Assembly: GCA_011088105.1 (NCBI GenBank)
Contig: JAALKI010000016.1
Coordinates: 1-58,704, forward strand
Length of the DNA: 58,704 nt
DNA from: Nitrospirota bacterium
Lineage (GTDB): Bacteria; Nitrospirota; Nitrospiria; Nitrospirales; UBA8639
Direction: 5' to 3'
Shown: in pieces, positions 44,786 to 53,011 of the stretch
How positions within the stretch are numbered: the stretch's first letter is position 1
How the letters are laid out: each line of letters opens with the position of its first letter
The notes under the pieces: generated by a model
Seen by the model: the letters and a program-made list of their open reading frames with translations, nothing else
What the model was told of the DNA's origin: nothing
The model's database searches: none
Translations under genes and position numbers: made by a program

Positions 44786-45922
44786 ATGAGTTTTTGGCAG
44801 CAATTGCCTCTTCCCATCATTGGCTTAGCGCCCATGGATGGAGTAACTGACGCGGCATTTCGCCAAATCGTCGCCCGTCATGGCAACCCAGACGTGATAT
44901 TTACAGAATTTACCCATGTCGGAGATCTCTTTCATGGGCAACCAAAAGCGTTTGAGGCCTTCCGCTATTCGGAAAACGAACGGCCCATTGTGGCTCAATT
45001 GTACGGGAAGGATCCTGATCAATTTTACACAGCTGCACAGGTGGTATGTGCGTTGGGCTTTGATGGCCTCGACATTAATATGGGGTGTCCTTCAAAAAAC
45101 GTCGCGTCGTCAGGTAGTGGAGCTGGGCTTATCAAAACACCCGAATTGGCTCTTGCCATTATGGCATCTGCGCGGCAAGGCATTTTTGACTGGGCTTCTG
45201 GGCAGTCGTTAGCCGAAGGAGGCGTGAAAACACGAGTTATCGACTATCTCCGTCATTCGCCATTTCACCGCACAGAGACTTGTTCTCGTCAGCCAATCCC
45301 TTTGTCGGTGAAAACACGGCTGGGGTATGATTCCGTCATTATCGATGAATGGAGCCAATGTTTGATTGCCGGTCGTCCTACCGTGATCTCCATCCATGGG
45401 CGCACCTTAACCCAAATGTACAAAGGCGCAGCAAATTGGGAAGCGATCGGACAGGTTTCTGAGACCATACGGAACCACGGCATTCTCCTTTTAGGAAACG
45501 GGGATATTCAATCCCTACCTGATGCCCTATCTCACATTCGACAGCATGCCGTTGATGGCATCCTGATCGGTCGGGCCGCACTTGGTAATCCCTGGATTTT
45601 CCAAGCGAAAAACCTGATGCGGGAAGCAATTCAACAGGGAACAAATCCTTGTTTCCCAGAACCACTCATCTCACGAGATCGTCGATTTTCCATGGCTTTA
45701 GAACATGCCCGACTCTTTGAAACCCTTCAGGAACACAAATACTTCCCCCGAATGCGCAAACATCTTGCCTGGTACTGTTCAGGGTTTCCCCATGCCGCAG
45801 CCTTACGAGCCCAAATGGTCAGGACGACTGCCAGTGAAGACATCGAACGCATTCTCTCAGACTTTCAGGCCACCGATGCAACAGCTCATCTCTCCGAACC
45901 GATAGCATCAACGACATCCTAA
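44786..45922 (+). CDS. dus: tRNA-dihydrouridine synthase
   Basis: A 378-residue FMN enzyme reducing uridines in the tRNA D loop. Motifs: GLAPMDGVTDAAFRQI, FTEFTHVGDL, VAQLYGKDPDQF, catalytic Cys in DINMGCPSKNV, SVKTRLGYD, SIHGRTLTQMYKGAANW and GNGDI, IGRAALGNPWIF. I use ATG 44786; a TTG at 44741 would add 15 residues. An insertion near residues 140-175 (RQGIFDWASGQSLAEGGVKTRVIDYLRHSPFHRTET) is larger than in DusB. The subclass is uncertain. Confidence 0.93.
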   Translation: MSFWQQLPLPIIGLAPMDGVTDAAFRQIVARHGNPDVIFTEFTHVGDLFHGQPKAFEAFRYSENERPIVAQLYGKDPDQFYTAAQVVCALGFDGLDINMGCPSKNVASSGSGAGLIKTPELALAIMASARQGIFDWASGQSLAEGGVKTRVIDYLRHSPFHRTETCSRQPIPLSVKTRLGYDSVIIDEWSQCLIAGRPTVISIHGRTLTQMYKGAANWEAIGQVSETIRNHGILLLGNGDIQSLPDALSHIRQHAVDGILIGRAALGNPWIFQAKNLMREAIQQGTNPCFPEPLISRDRRFSMALEHARLFETLQEHKYFPRMRKHLAWYCSGFPHAAALRAQMVRTTASEDIERILSDFQATDATAHLSEPIASTTS

Positions 45923-45943
45923 AAACGAGAAGATTGCTTGCTC

Positions 45944-46594
45944 ATGCATCTGATTTTGGCATCCACGTCCCCCCGTCGACAGGAATTGCTAGCTCTTCTC
46001 GATATTCCATTTGACATCATGTCACCCACCTGTGCAGAAGAATCCACACTTGGGCAACAACCTTCCGACAACGTGCAGCAATTCGCTCTAGAGAAAGCTC
46101 AATCCGTCGCGAATCAGTTTCCAAACAGTCTCGTCCTTGGAGGAGACACACTCATTGAAATTGACCAACATACACTTGGGAAACCTTGGGATATGGCACA
46201 TGCCACCCATATGCTTCGTCAATTACGCGGTCGCTGCCACCAGGTTCATTCTGGCATTAGCTTAGTATGGCAAGGGCGGGAGAGACGCACCACGACAATC
46301 GAAACCACACAGGTTTGGATGAAAGCCTTTACCGAAGAAGATTTGCAGAATTATGTCAAGACAGGAGAAAGTCTAGGAAAAGCCGGGGCTTACTCAATTC
46401 AGGGAAATGGATCGGTCTTGATCGACCGGGTTGAGGGAGACTATCTAAACATTGTGGGCCTTCCTCTATGGGAAGTGGCAACAATCCTTGAGCCATACTA
46501 TCCGCATTGCGCTCAAAAAGCCAAGGAACTCTATCAAACAAAGCTCTATGCAAATTGGCGGGAATTCGCCGCCTCCTCATTCGAACTTACATAA
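45944..46594 (+). CDS. maf: Maf-family nucleotide pyrophosphatase
   Basis: Maf (216 residues) hydrolyses non-canonical or modified nucleoside triphosphates. Motifs: LILASTSPRRQELLALLDI, LGGDTLIEIDQHTLGKPWD, VHSGISLVW and GKAGAYSIQGNGSVLIDRVEGDYLNIVGLPLWEV. ATG 45944 gives the usual N-terminus. It follows dus by 21 bases, so the two are cotranscribed. Its 3' end overlaps the convergent gene by eight bases. Confidence 0.94.
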   Translation: MHLILASTSPRRQELLALLDIPFDIMSPTCAEESTLGQQPSDNVQQFALEKAQSVANQFPNSLVLGGDTLIEIDQHTLGKPWDMAHATHMLRQLRGRCHQVHSGISLVWQGRERRTTTIETTQVWMKAFTEEDLQNYVKTGESLGKAGAYSIQGNGSVLIDRVEGDYLNIVGLPLWEVATILEPYYPHCAQKAKELYQTKLYANWREFAASSFELT

Positions 46595-47327
46595 ATTTCA
46601 TAAACTTGTCTTTTGCCTCATCCATAAGCTCGGCAGATATTGTGGAGACGCCACGTTCTTTGGCAAGCCGTTCAATTTCCTTCCGCGCCATCGGTCGAAT
46701 AAAGTCTGGAATGTTGTCCAAACGCTGTTCGGCCTCTTTGGACCAGGTCATCCCATCCGAGGCATTCTTAGAATCATCCATGACTTGGAGTGTCACTTTG
46801 GTGAACCCCTGTTTACGAGCATAAGCTTCCACGCTGCTACGTACCATCGGCTGAACAAAAGACGGAAGACGATCAAGTCGTTCTTTTGCATCAGGTGTCC
46901 ACGCAATATCCGACTCCGTTCCACTGGCCGGAGCAGACTGGCCGCCAGAGGTTAACCCCATTTCAGCAACCATGGCAGAAAATGGGCAACTCCCACCTTC
47001 GCCTGCTTTGGCTGCTTCACTCGTTTGAGCAGGTGCAATCTGTCCCGCCTGGATTTTTTCATTCAGGTAGTCGGCCATTTGATGCCCAGCCCCAGCCTCT
47101 TCTCGCAGGGTGCCACGAGTCATTTCAAGAGGAGAAGCCGCCGTCGACCGTCCGCCCAATTGCACGCCCAGCGAACTCACCATTTGCGTTTCACCGGGAT
47201 TCGTGACCATGGAAAACTTTGCTTCACAAGATGGACACGCAAAAAACACACCCAGCGACCCTTCCGTGGGCTTTTCCACTTTTTCAAAACTCATATAGGT
47301 TTCACAATTTAAACAGACAAATTTCAT
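46587..47327 (-). CDS. Zinc-ribbon protein with two PCP_red domains
   Basis: A 246-residue protein. The N-terminus is a zinc ribbon (CLNCETYM and FACPSCEAKF). A disordered middle with one Cys (GGSCPFSAM) follows. The C-terminal half holds two copies of the small domain found at the end of protochlorophyllide reductase ChlB/BchB (PCP_red): WTPDAKERLDRLPSFVQPMVRSSVEAYARKQGFTKVTLQVM and WSKEAEQRLDNIPDFIRPMARKEIERLAKERGVSTISAELM. No bacteriochlorophyll genes are present. ATG 47327 follows AGGAG. It lies directly after an Mrp-type ATPase gene, so a role in Fe-S or cofactor handling is plausible but unproven. Confidence 0.85.
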   Translation of the reverse strand: MKFVCLNCETYMSFEKVEKPTEGSLGVFFACPSCEAKFSMVTNPGETQMVSSLGVQLGGRSTAASPLEMTRGTLREEAGAGHQMADYLNEKIQAGQIAPAQTSEAAKAGEGGSCPFSAMVAEMGLTSGGQSAPASGTESDIAWTPDAKERLDRLPSFVQPMVRSSVEAYARKQGFTKVTLQVMDDSKNASDGMTWSKEAEQRLDNIPDFIRPMARKEIERLAKERGVSTISAELMDEAKDKFMKFM

Positions 47328-47377
47328 AGTGATTCTCCTAGGAAGCACCCCACCAATGATGCTGTCCTTTCTACATT

Positions 47378-48292
47378 TTATAGTTTTTCAGCCAGCACCT
47401 TTTTATAATCCAACAACGCTTGCACATTGCCTGCAATGTCCTGAAATCGTTGAATCGTGGGATAGGACGAATCAAGCAAAGGCTGGCCTTTATCAAAAGT
47501 TCGGGCAAATGATCGATCAAAGGGAATCCTGCCCAATAATGGCAAATGTAAGGCCTCACACATAACTTCTGTGTTGCCTTCAAACAAGGCATTCTCCTCA
47601 CCACAAGACGGACAACGATATTGACTCATATTTTCGATCACCCCTAAAACGGTGATCCCCAGTTCTCGCGCATAACCAATTGACTTCTGAACAACATTTG
47701 AGGCCACTTCTGATGGTGTCGTGACCACAATAGCCCCAACGAGATCAGGCAGAAACCCAGCCAGTACAGGCGGTTTATCTGCAGCAGCTCCAGGCGGCAA
47801 GTCGGCTAACAGAATATCAAGGTCTCCCCAAACAACATCGGCCAAAAATTCTCGGATGACATTCATTTCCATGAGCCCTAACCAGACAGGGCTCAGGTCC
47901 ATCGGTCCCTTCCAACGGACGGGCCCCGAATCCTTTAGAAAAAATTCCATGGATGCCACTTTGATGCCAAGAGGCCCCACAGGCGGTATGGCACCTTCAG
48001 CGGTCATCGCTAACGGCTGTCCGGGAATTCCCAACATTTGCGGAATACACGGACCATTCAAGTCAACATCCAAAATACCCATCCGATACCCTTGACGAGC
48101 CAAGGCCAAGGCAAGATTCACGGTAGTCATACTTTTCCCAACACCGCCTTTTCCACTCATGATCACGAGTTTATGCCGAATCCCGGCCATGCGGCGCTGC
48201 ACCATGTGAGTTTGCTCCGTAATCTGCTGCACCACTTTGGCGTCGTCAGTGTATTGGAGCTTATGCAAAATGGATTTCAGATCTTTTTCCAT
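47378..48292 (-). CDS. mrp: Mrp/NBP35-family iron-sulfur carrier ATPase
   Basis: A 304-residue P-loop ATPase that transfers Fe-S clusters to apoproteins. Deviant Walker A MSGKGGVGKSMTTVNLALALA (about 45-58), switch region GILDVDLNGPCIPQMLG, VIENMSQYRCPSCGEENALF with the CxxC that bridges the cluster in the dimer, and LLGRIPFDRSF. The N-terminal DUF59 domain of classical Mrp is replaced by a short helical region. The product probably works with the PCP_red protein encoded just downstream on the same strand. Confidence 0.93.
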   Translation of the reverse strand: MEKDLKSILHKLQYTDDAKVVQQITEQTHMVQRRMAGIRHKLVIMSGKGGVGKSMTTVNLALALARQGYRMGILDVDLNGPCIPQMLGIPGQPLAMTAEGAIPPVGPLGIKVASMEFFLKDSGPVRWKGPMDLSPVWLGLMEMNVIREFLADVVWGDLDILLADLPPGAAADKPPVLAGFLPDLVGAIVVTTPSEVASNVVQKSIGYARELGITVLGVIENMSQYRCPSCGEENALFEGNTEVMCEALHLPLLGRIPFDRSFARTFDKGQPLLDSSYPTIQRFQDIAGNVQALLDYKKVLAEKL

Positions 48293-48388
48293 AGACAGAC
48301 AACTGATTTGAGGATTAATGAAATATGGTCACCACTGGACCCTAGCATAGCCTTTTTTGGGCCGTCAAACGATGGCACAACCATACAA

Positions 48389-50260
48389 TTACTGGGCTAA
48401 TGGAATTTCCGCACTGGTATTGAGACGAGCCATGGGAGGCACCACTTCCGCAACAGATTCAAGATCTTGAATCATTTCTCCAACGGTAATCCCCCCATCT
48501 TGATTGCGATCAGCTCGCCCCAGTAACCCAGAAAGCAGCTTAGCTGGATCATGCAATGGCTGTTGTGTTGTGCGTCTAATCTGAATAACCGTTGCAGCCT
48601 CCTGATCATCAGTTTGGGCAAGCGCATCGTGCCATTTGGGAGAGGGTATTCCACTTTTTTTACCTTCTCGTAGTCGGCTAAAACTGTTCGTGAGAGGCGC
48701 ATCGAGAAACAACAGCGCGAGTCGTACATCCAGCTTCCCTAGCACCCGTTGAAGCGTTTTGAGAGAAATCAAGCGGCTCTTGGATGCTCGGGGAGAACCT
48801 TCATAGGGAACCACATACACTTCACCTGTCTTATGGTCAATAAGGGTATGGCCAGCATAATAGAGGACCAACACTGATTCCTTTGTCATACGTGGCATCG
48901 CCCAGGAAAAGAGCGCTTCCTCGATATCCGTTTTGGTCGCATGCGCATTCTCGAGAGTCCGGATGTGGTCAGATACAAATATACCGGTAGACTGCAAGGC
49001 ATCACGTAACGCCTGGATAGGCTCGTTGACTATCTGCTGTTTTCCTATCCACGAGTCACGATACTCACCTAGTCCAATCAGAATAGCATAATACGGTGAG
49101 TCCGAATCGTCTGCTTCGAGAGGCACGTCTTCCTGAGGCTGCGCTGGAAGAACAGCAGGACGGGATGTATGTTCTCGCTGGAGATCTTCCAGAAGCACAG
49201 CCCTTTTACTTGGCTGGATAGCTGCCAGAATACGATGGGTCCCAGCCGAAATACCATCTGGGGTCCGAACAGACACAATCAATTCACCTCTGGCTTTTTC
49301 AGATAATGAAGGCATCAGCCCACGAACCTCGGTCATTTTTGTTTCACCTGGCTGGAGGACTCCCATGGTGACAGGCCCTTCTGTCACTTGTGAAAATGCT
49401 TTCAGAATGATCTGCGTCCCACTCAATTCGACTAACGCCGATGCAATGGGGACAATCCCTTTATTGGTTACCTCTATCTGCAAGATCAGCTTCTCTCCGC
49501 CCTCAAGCACAAGATTATCGTTACCATCTTGAAGCAACGTCCGGAAGGACAATGCGGAAGCCGAAGCAACAGCCTGAGGGACAGGAGGAAATGTGGTCTG
49601 GGGAAGAACTGGATTTTGGGCAACGGTTCCTGGTGTTGGCGGTTGACCAAAGAGCTGTGGCATTCGATCCGATAGGTCCTTGGCTAAAATTTCCGCAGCA
49701 TCGTAAAACTCCTGATCAAACTGGCCCGTCGAACACGATGATGACTGACTACTTAATTCTGGCACCCACATTCGAGTCGTATCGTGATAGACCAATGGGG
49801 CTTTCGCAACATGATTGCCTTGGGCATCAATGAAAATGGCGAGAAGTTCAAGATCAATCGTCGCATTATAACGATCTTCCTCTCCTGACCGATTAATCGC
49901 ATCAAATACCTGATTGGCCAGGCTGACTTGAATGACCACATTGGTTGACGCGCTCGCAGTGCTTGGCTGACCTGCCTGGTGAGTAGTCACGGAAGCAAAT
50001 CGGTCCTGACTGACATCCAGAAACGCTTGCCTAATAATGTCACCGGTCGGAATGGTGTACGAAAATCCACAGGCATCTACCTCTAGAGAAGCTTGATTCA
50101 ATTGCGGATCAAAGTCGTAAGCGACCGAAATTGGCAGATACGTGGTCGGCTCCTCCTCAAAAGTCAGACGGGGAATACTAATTTGATTACACGATACCAA
50201 TAGGGCACAACTTACCCCAAGAAGGAGGCACACCCGCATGATTGGTGTAAAAAATTGCAC
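48389..50260 (-). CDS. Lipoprotein with degenerate caspase-like domain and EF-hand
   Basis: A 623-residue protein of mixed make-up. A lipoprotein signal (LLVSC, Cys24) anchors it. Residues about 30-220 form a domain I do not know; 230-350 look like an immunoglobulin-like or CARDB-type beta domain (ILQIEVTNKGIVPI, MGVLQPGETKMTEV). Residues about 388-590 resemble peptidase C14: YYAILIGLGEY, VLVLYYAGHTLIDHKTGEVYVVPY with the His at 471, LALLFLDAP. The catalytic Cys expected after LDA is Pro522, so it should be inactive as a protease. A Ca2+-binding EF-hand follows (DRNQDGGITVGEM, 584-596). Start is GTG 50260; ATG 50239 is possible. Confidence 0.8.
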   Translation of the reverse strand: MQFFTPIMRVCLLLGVSCALLVSCNQISIPRLTFEEEPTTYLPISVAYDFDPQLNQASLEVDACGFSYTIPTGDIIRQAFLDVSQDRFASVTTHQAGQPSTASASTNVVIQVSLANQVFDAINRSGEEDRYNATIDLELLAIFIDAQGNHVAKAPLVYHDTTRMWVPELSSQSSSCSTGQFDQEFYDAAEILAKDLSDRMPQLFGQPPTPGTVAQNPVLPQTTFPPVPQAVASASALSFRTLLQDGNDNLVLEGGEKLILQIEVTNKGIVPIASALVELSGTQIILKAFSQVTEGPVTMGVLQPGETKMTEVRGLMPSLSEKARGELIVSVRTPDGISAGTHRILAAIQPSKRAVLLEDLQREHTSRPAVLPAQPQEDVPLEADDSDSPYYAILIGLGEYRDSWIGKQQIVNEPIQALRDALQSTGIFVSDHIRTLENAHATKTDIEEALFSWAMPRMTKESVLVLYYAGHTLIDHKTGEVYVVPYEGSPRASKSRLISLKTLQRVLGKLDVRLALLFLDAPLTNSFSRLREGKKSGIPSPKWHDALAQTDDQEAATVIQIRRTTQQPLHDPAKLLSGLLGRADRNQDGGITVGEMIQDLESVAEVVPPMARLNTSAEIPLAQ

Positions 50261-50591
50261 GGGGGTACCCTACCCTATGGTTCTTTTATGATGCAACAAT
50301 TTCAATGGAATGTACTCCAGCAGAAAAAACCTTCGTTGAGCGCCTCGTACTTCTCTAGCAGGTTTTCCAGAAAGTCCCATTGAAAGTGCTTGATACAGTC
50401 ATGAGAAAAGACATCGATCGATAACAGCATATCGGCCAGGGAGATGACTTGACACTCAACGCGTTCCTAGCCGATGCAACTACTTTTCTTTTGATATGAG
50501 TGGCTTGCCACACTTGACCTATTTGAGGTTGACCCGTGACAATATCTCTATGGAAGATCGTGCCACACAATGTTCTGATAGGAGGTGTACG
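50261..50591. other. Spacer upstream of the tandem lipoprotein genes
   Basis: No secure gene. On the minus strand about 50302-50466 reads RVECQVISLADMLLSIDVFSHDC then LENLLEKYEALNEG, protein-like but short and without a start signal, so it may be a relic. The 90 bases before 50592 are similar to those before the second lipoprotein gene (ACAATATCTCTATG and the ribosome-binding site), a trace of tandem duplication. Confidence 0.5.
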
Positions 50592-51347
50592 ATGAGTCGC
50601 TTTCCTCTAATTGCTGGCATCCTCTTTGTCGCGTTTCTGAACACCGGCTGTGGGTCAGGACTTCACCCCAAGATGCCTGAATATCTAGGAACTGCTAAAG
50701 GTATAGTAAACACCGACCAACTACGCTCCTTGTCCGATTTGCAATCAAAAACAGGGTTGCTCATCATCAACGATACAACCGCCAAGGATTCCGCTCCTCC
50801 TTTATCTCAAGACCAGCTTGCAGCTTTAACCCAATGGATACAAGGACGGATTAATCAAGATCTTTCCATCATCGCAGATCAGGTTGTGACTCCCCAAGAC
50901 CTTACCCCAAAGGGAATACGTCAATTTGTACAGACAGGAAAAGAACAAGGGTTGGGCCACCTGATGTTAGTCATTATTTCAAGTTCTGAGATTGAAGTTC
51001 CAGACCAGTTTCCGTTGTGTGGGAGAGTTCAAGGAGGGGTTGGTTGCGGAACGACATTAGGATTTCATGCGGAAAACTATGCCCTCGCGGAAATAGCTAT
51101 TTTGGATGTGACCACCAGTCATATACTGCTTCAAGCTGACGGCCAAGACTGGGCATCTCTTGATAGACTGAACATTCCTCTGGAATCCAATCTTTATCCG
51201 GTCATTTATCGAGCCCAGGGAACCGCACCCATTTATCCAACAGAAGAAGGGGCTCATGAGGTCTTGCGTGGGGTAGCAGCCAGCGAAGCCATGATCCAGG
51301 CTATTATGCATCTCAAGGAAGCCTGGACCAACCATCTTCCTACATAA
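50592..51347 (+). CDS. Lipoprotein paralogue 1, unknown function
   Basis: A 251-residue lipoprotein I do not recognise. ATG 50592 follows AGGAGGT; the signal ends FLNTGC (Cys about 18). The mature protein has a strand-helix pattern: KTGLLIINDTTAKDSAPPLSQDQLAALTQWI, LGHLMLVIISSSEIEVPDQFPLCGRVQGG, AEIAILDVTTSHILLQADGQDWASLDRL and SEAMIQAIMHLKEAW. This suggests a TolB/GNA1162-like fold for an envelope accessory protein, which is weak inference. A paralogue lies 1.08 kb downstream and shares an identical 3' end. Confidence 0.8.
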   Translation: MSRFPLIAGILFVAFLNTGCGSGLHPKMPEYLGTAKGIVNTDQLRSLSDLQSKTGLLIINDTTAKDSAPPLSQDQLAALTQWIQGRINQDLSIIADQVVTPQDLTPKGIRQFVQTGKEQGLGHLMLVIISSSEIEVPDQFPLCGRVQGGVGCGTTLGFHAENYALAEIAILDVTTSHILLQADGQDWASLDRLNIPLESNLYPVIYRAQGTAPIYPTEEGAHEVLRGVAASEAMIQAIMHLKEAWTNHLPT

Positions 51348-51348
51348 G
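51087..51348 (+). repeat. 262-bp direct repeat, copy 1
   Basis: Identical base for base to 52166-52427, offset 1079 bases. It covers the last 87 codons of the lipoprotein gene and its stop. Upstream of it the two genes are clearly diverged. Confidence 0.97.
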
Positions 51349-51351
51349 AAG

Positions 51352-51493
51352 CTGTTGAAAACGCCGCTGGCTTTCGCAAACGCTTCGGCCTGCATGCTGC
51401 GGTGAAGTTTTTGTCTTTGCCATAGGGAAGCTTCGGCTTCGCATTGATGTGCTGTAACACTTCAACGCGCAGGCGAGCAACATTTTTGAACAG
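51352..51493. repeat. MITE-like non-coding repeat with inverted ends
   Basis: About 142 bases between the paralogues with ends CTGTTGAAAA (51352-51361) and TTTTTGAACAG (51483-51493), near-inverted copies of each other. The interior is GC-richer than its surroundings and holds no gene. A stub of the same left end (GGCTGTTGAA) follows the second paralogue at about 52428. Similar ends are, to my memory, common in Nitrospira intergenic repeats. Confidence 0.55.
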
Positions 51494-51667
51494 TCCCAGA
51501 ACTTTCTGGTGTCTGAGAGTGCATCTCAGTGGCAATCTACTATCGAGAGATTTTTGAATTATTTCCATGATGATGATAAGGCGATGTCCCTTGACCAATC
51601 TGTCGTTGCCCCATGACAATATCTCTATGAAGGTTGTGCTATGAAATCTTCTAACGAGGAGGTTACG

Positions 51668-52426
51668 ATGAATCGCCTTCACATAATAGCTGGTATTCTC
51701 TTTGTGGCGTTTCTAAACAACGGTTGTGGGTCAGGACTTCACCCCAAGATGCCTGAATATCTGGGAGCAGCCAAAGGGTTAGAACACACCGGTCAATTAC
51801 ACGCCTTCGCAAGTTCGCAACCTAAAACAGGGTTGCTCATTATTAACGATACAACCGCCATGGATTCCGCTCCTCCTTTATCCCAAGATCAGTTTGCAGC
51901 TTTCACTCAATGGGTGCGAGAACGGATTAACCAGGATTTTCCCATCACTGTGGATGAGATTGTTCTCTCTCAAGACATCGTCCCAAATGGAATGGTAAGA
52001 CAATTTGTTCAGGCAGGAGAGGCACGAGGGTTAGACCATTTAGTATTGGTCATTCTTTCAAGCTCTGAAACTGAAGTTCCAGACCAGTTTCCGTTAGGTG
52101 GTGTTGTCCAAGGGGGAATTGGTCGAGGAAGGGTCCTGGGATTTCATGCAGAAAATTATGCCTTTGCGGAAATAGCTATTTTGGATGTGACCACCAGTCA
52201 TATACTGCTTCAAGCTGACGGCCAAGACTGGGCATCTCTTGATAGACTGAACATTCCTCTGGAATCCAATCTTTATCCGGTCATTTATCGAGCCCAGGGA
52301 ACCGCACCCATTTATCCAACAGAAGAAGGGGCTCATGAGGTCTTGCGTGGGGTAGCAGCCAGCGAAGCCATGATCCAGGCTATTATGCATCTCAAGGAAG
52401 CCTGGACCAACCATCTTCCTACATAA
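51668..52426 (+). CDS. Lipoprotein paralogue 2, unknown function
   Basis: A 252-residue paralogue of the protein encoded at 50592-51347. ATG 51668 follows GAGGAGG; signal ends FLNNGC. The first two thirds differ at many positions (for example GGVVQGGIGRGRVLGFHAENY against GRVQGGVGCGTTLGFHAENY), but the last 87 residues are identical. Both lack known catalytic motifs. They are probably outer-membrane-attached periplasmic proteins; their separate N-terminal parts may have different partners. Confidence 0.8.
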   Translation: MNRLHIIAGILFVAFLNNGCGSGLHPKMPEYLGAAKGLEHTGQLHAFASSQPKTGLLIINDTTAMDSAPPLSQDQFAAFTQWVRERINQDFPITVDEIVLSQDIVPNGMVRQFVQAGEARGLDHLVLVILSSSETEVPDQFPLGGVVQGGIGRGRVLGFHAENYAFAEIAILDVTTSHILLQADGQDWASLDRLNIPLESNLYPVIYRAQGTAPIYPTEEGAHEVLRGVAASEAMIQAIMHLKEAWTNHLPT

Positions 52427-52427
52427 G
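52166..52427 (+). repeat. 262-bp direct repeat, copy 2
   Basis: Second copy of the block at 51087-51348, without any mismatch that I can find. Confidence 0.97.
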
Positions 52428-52485
52428 GGCTGTTGAATAGGAACGATTGAACCTAGAAACAGCAGTTGGATTACAAGAATACCAA

Positions 52486-52983
52486 CTAACGATAATTGGT
52501 GAATTGAAGGTCCAGACCAAAGTCTTTTTGCTTTAAGAGAGTCATGACCGCTTGCAACTCGTCCTTACTCTTGCTTTGCACTCGCACCTGAGTCCCTTGA
52601 ATTTGGCCTTGGGCCTTCAATTTTTGCTCCTTGATGGCTTTCACAATCGCCTTCGCTTTGTCATCGGGAAGTCCACTTTGGATGGTTAAGGTTTGACGCA
52701 CAGTCCCACCTAAAGCCTGTTCTATTTTCCCGTATGTTATGGCTTTTAAGGACACATTCCGTTTGACAAATTTTCCTTTTACAATGTCTAAAACACTCTG
52801 TAATTTATACTCATCATCAGACAAAACTTCTAACTCTTTTTCCTTTTCTTTTAAGGTCAAATCTGTTTTTGATCCCTTAAAGTCAAAACGCTGGTGAATT
52901 TCTTTCATCGTCTGGTCTACCGCATTCTTGACTTCTTGCATATCGACCTCGGACACAACATCAAATGAAAATTGATCCGCCAT
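52486..52983 (-). CDS. yajQ: YajQ-family nucleotide/cyclic-di-GMP-binding protein
   Basis: A 165-residue YajQ (DUF520) protein; some members bind cyclic di-GMP. The family pattern is full length: QFSFDVVSEVDMQEVKNAVDQTMKEIHQRFDFKGSK, VKRNVSLKAITYGKIEQALGGTVRQTLTIQSGL, KIKxQAQIQGxQVRVxSKSKDELQ-like KLKAQGQIQGTQVRVQSKSKDELQ and DLQFTNYR. A GGAGAG site precedes ATG 52983. Confidence 0.95.
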   Translation of the reverse strand: MADQFSFDVVSEVDMQEVKNAVDQTMKEIHQRFDFKGSKTDLTLKEKEKELEVLSDDEYKLQSVLDIVKGKFVKRNVSLKAITYGKIEQALGGTVRQTLTIQSGLPDDKAKAIVKAIKEQKLKAQGQIQGTQVRVQSKSKDELQAVMTLLKQKDFGLDLQFTNYR

Positions 52984-53011
52984 TGCGCTCTCCTTTACCT
53001 AATTGATGTGC

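Noticed and set aside
46452-46955. 167-codon plus-strand frame over maf and the PCP_red gene
   Set aside because: It overlaps two real genes in wrong frames and has no start signal.
46587-47327. Dark-operative protochlorophyllide reductase subunit
   Set aside because: Only the small C-terminal domain type is present, twice; the nitrogenase-like core and other bch/chl genes are missing.
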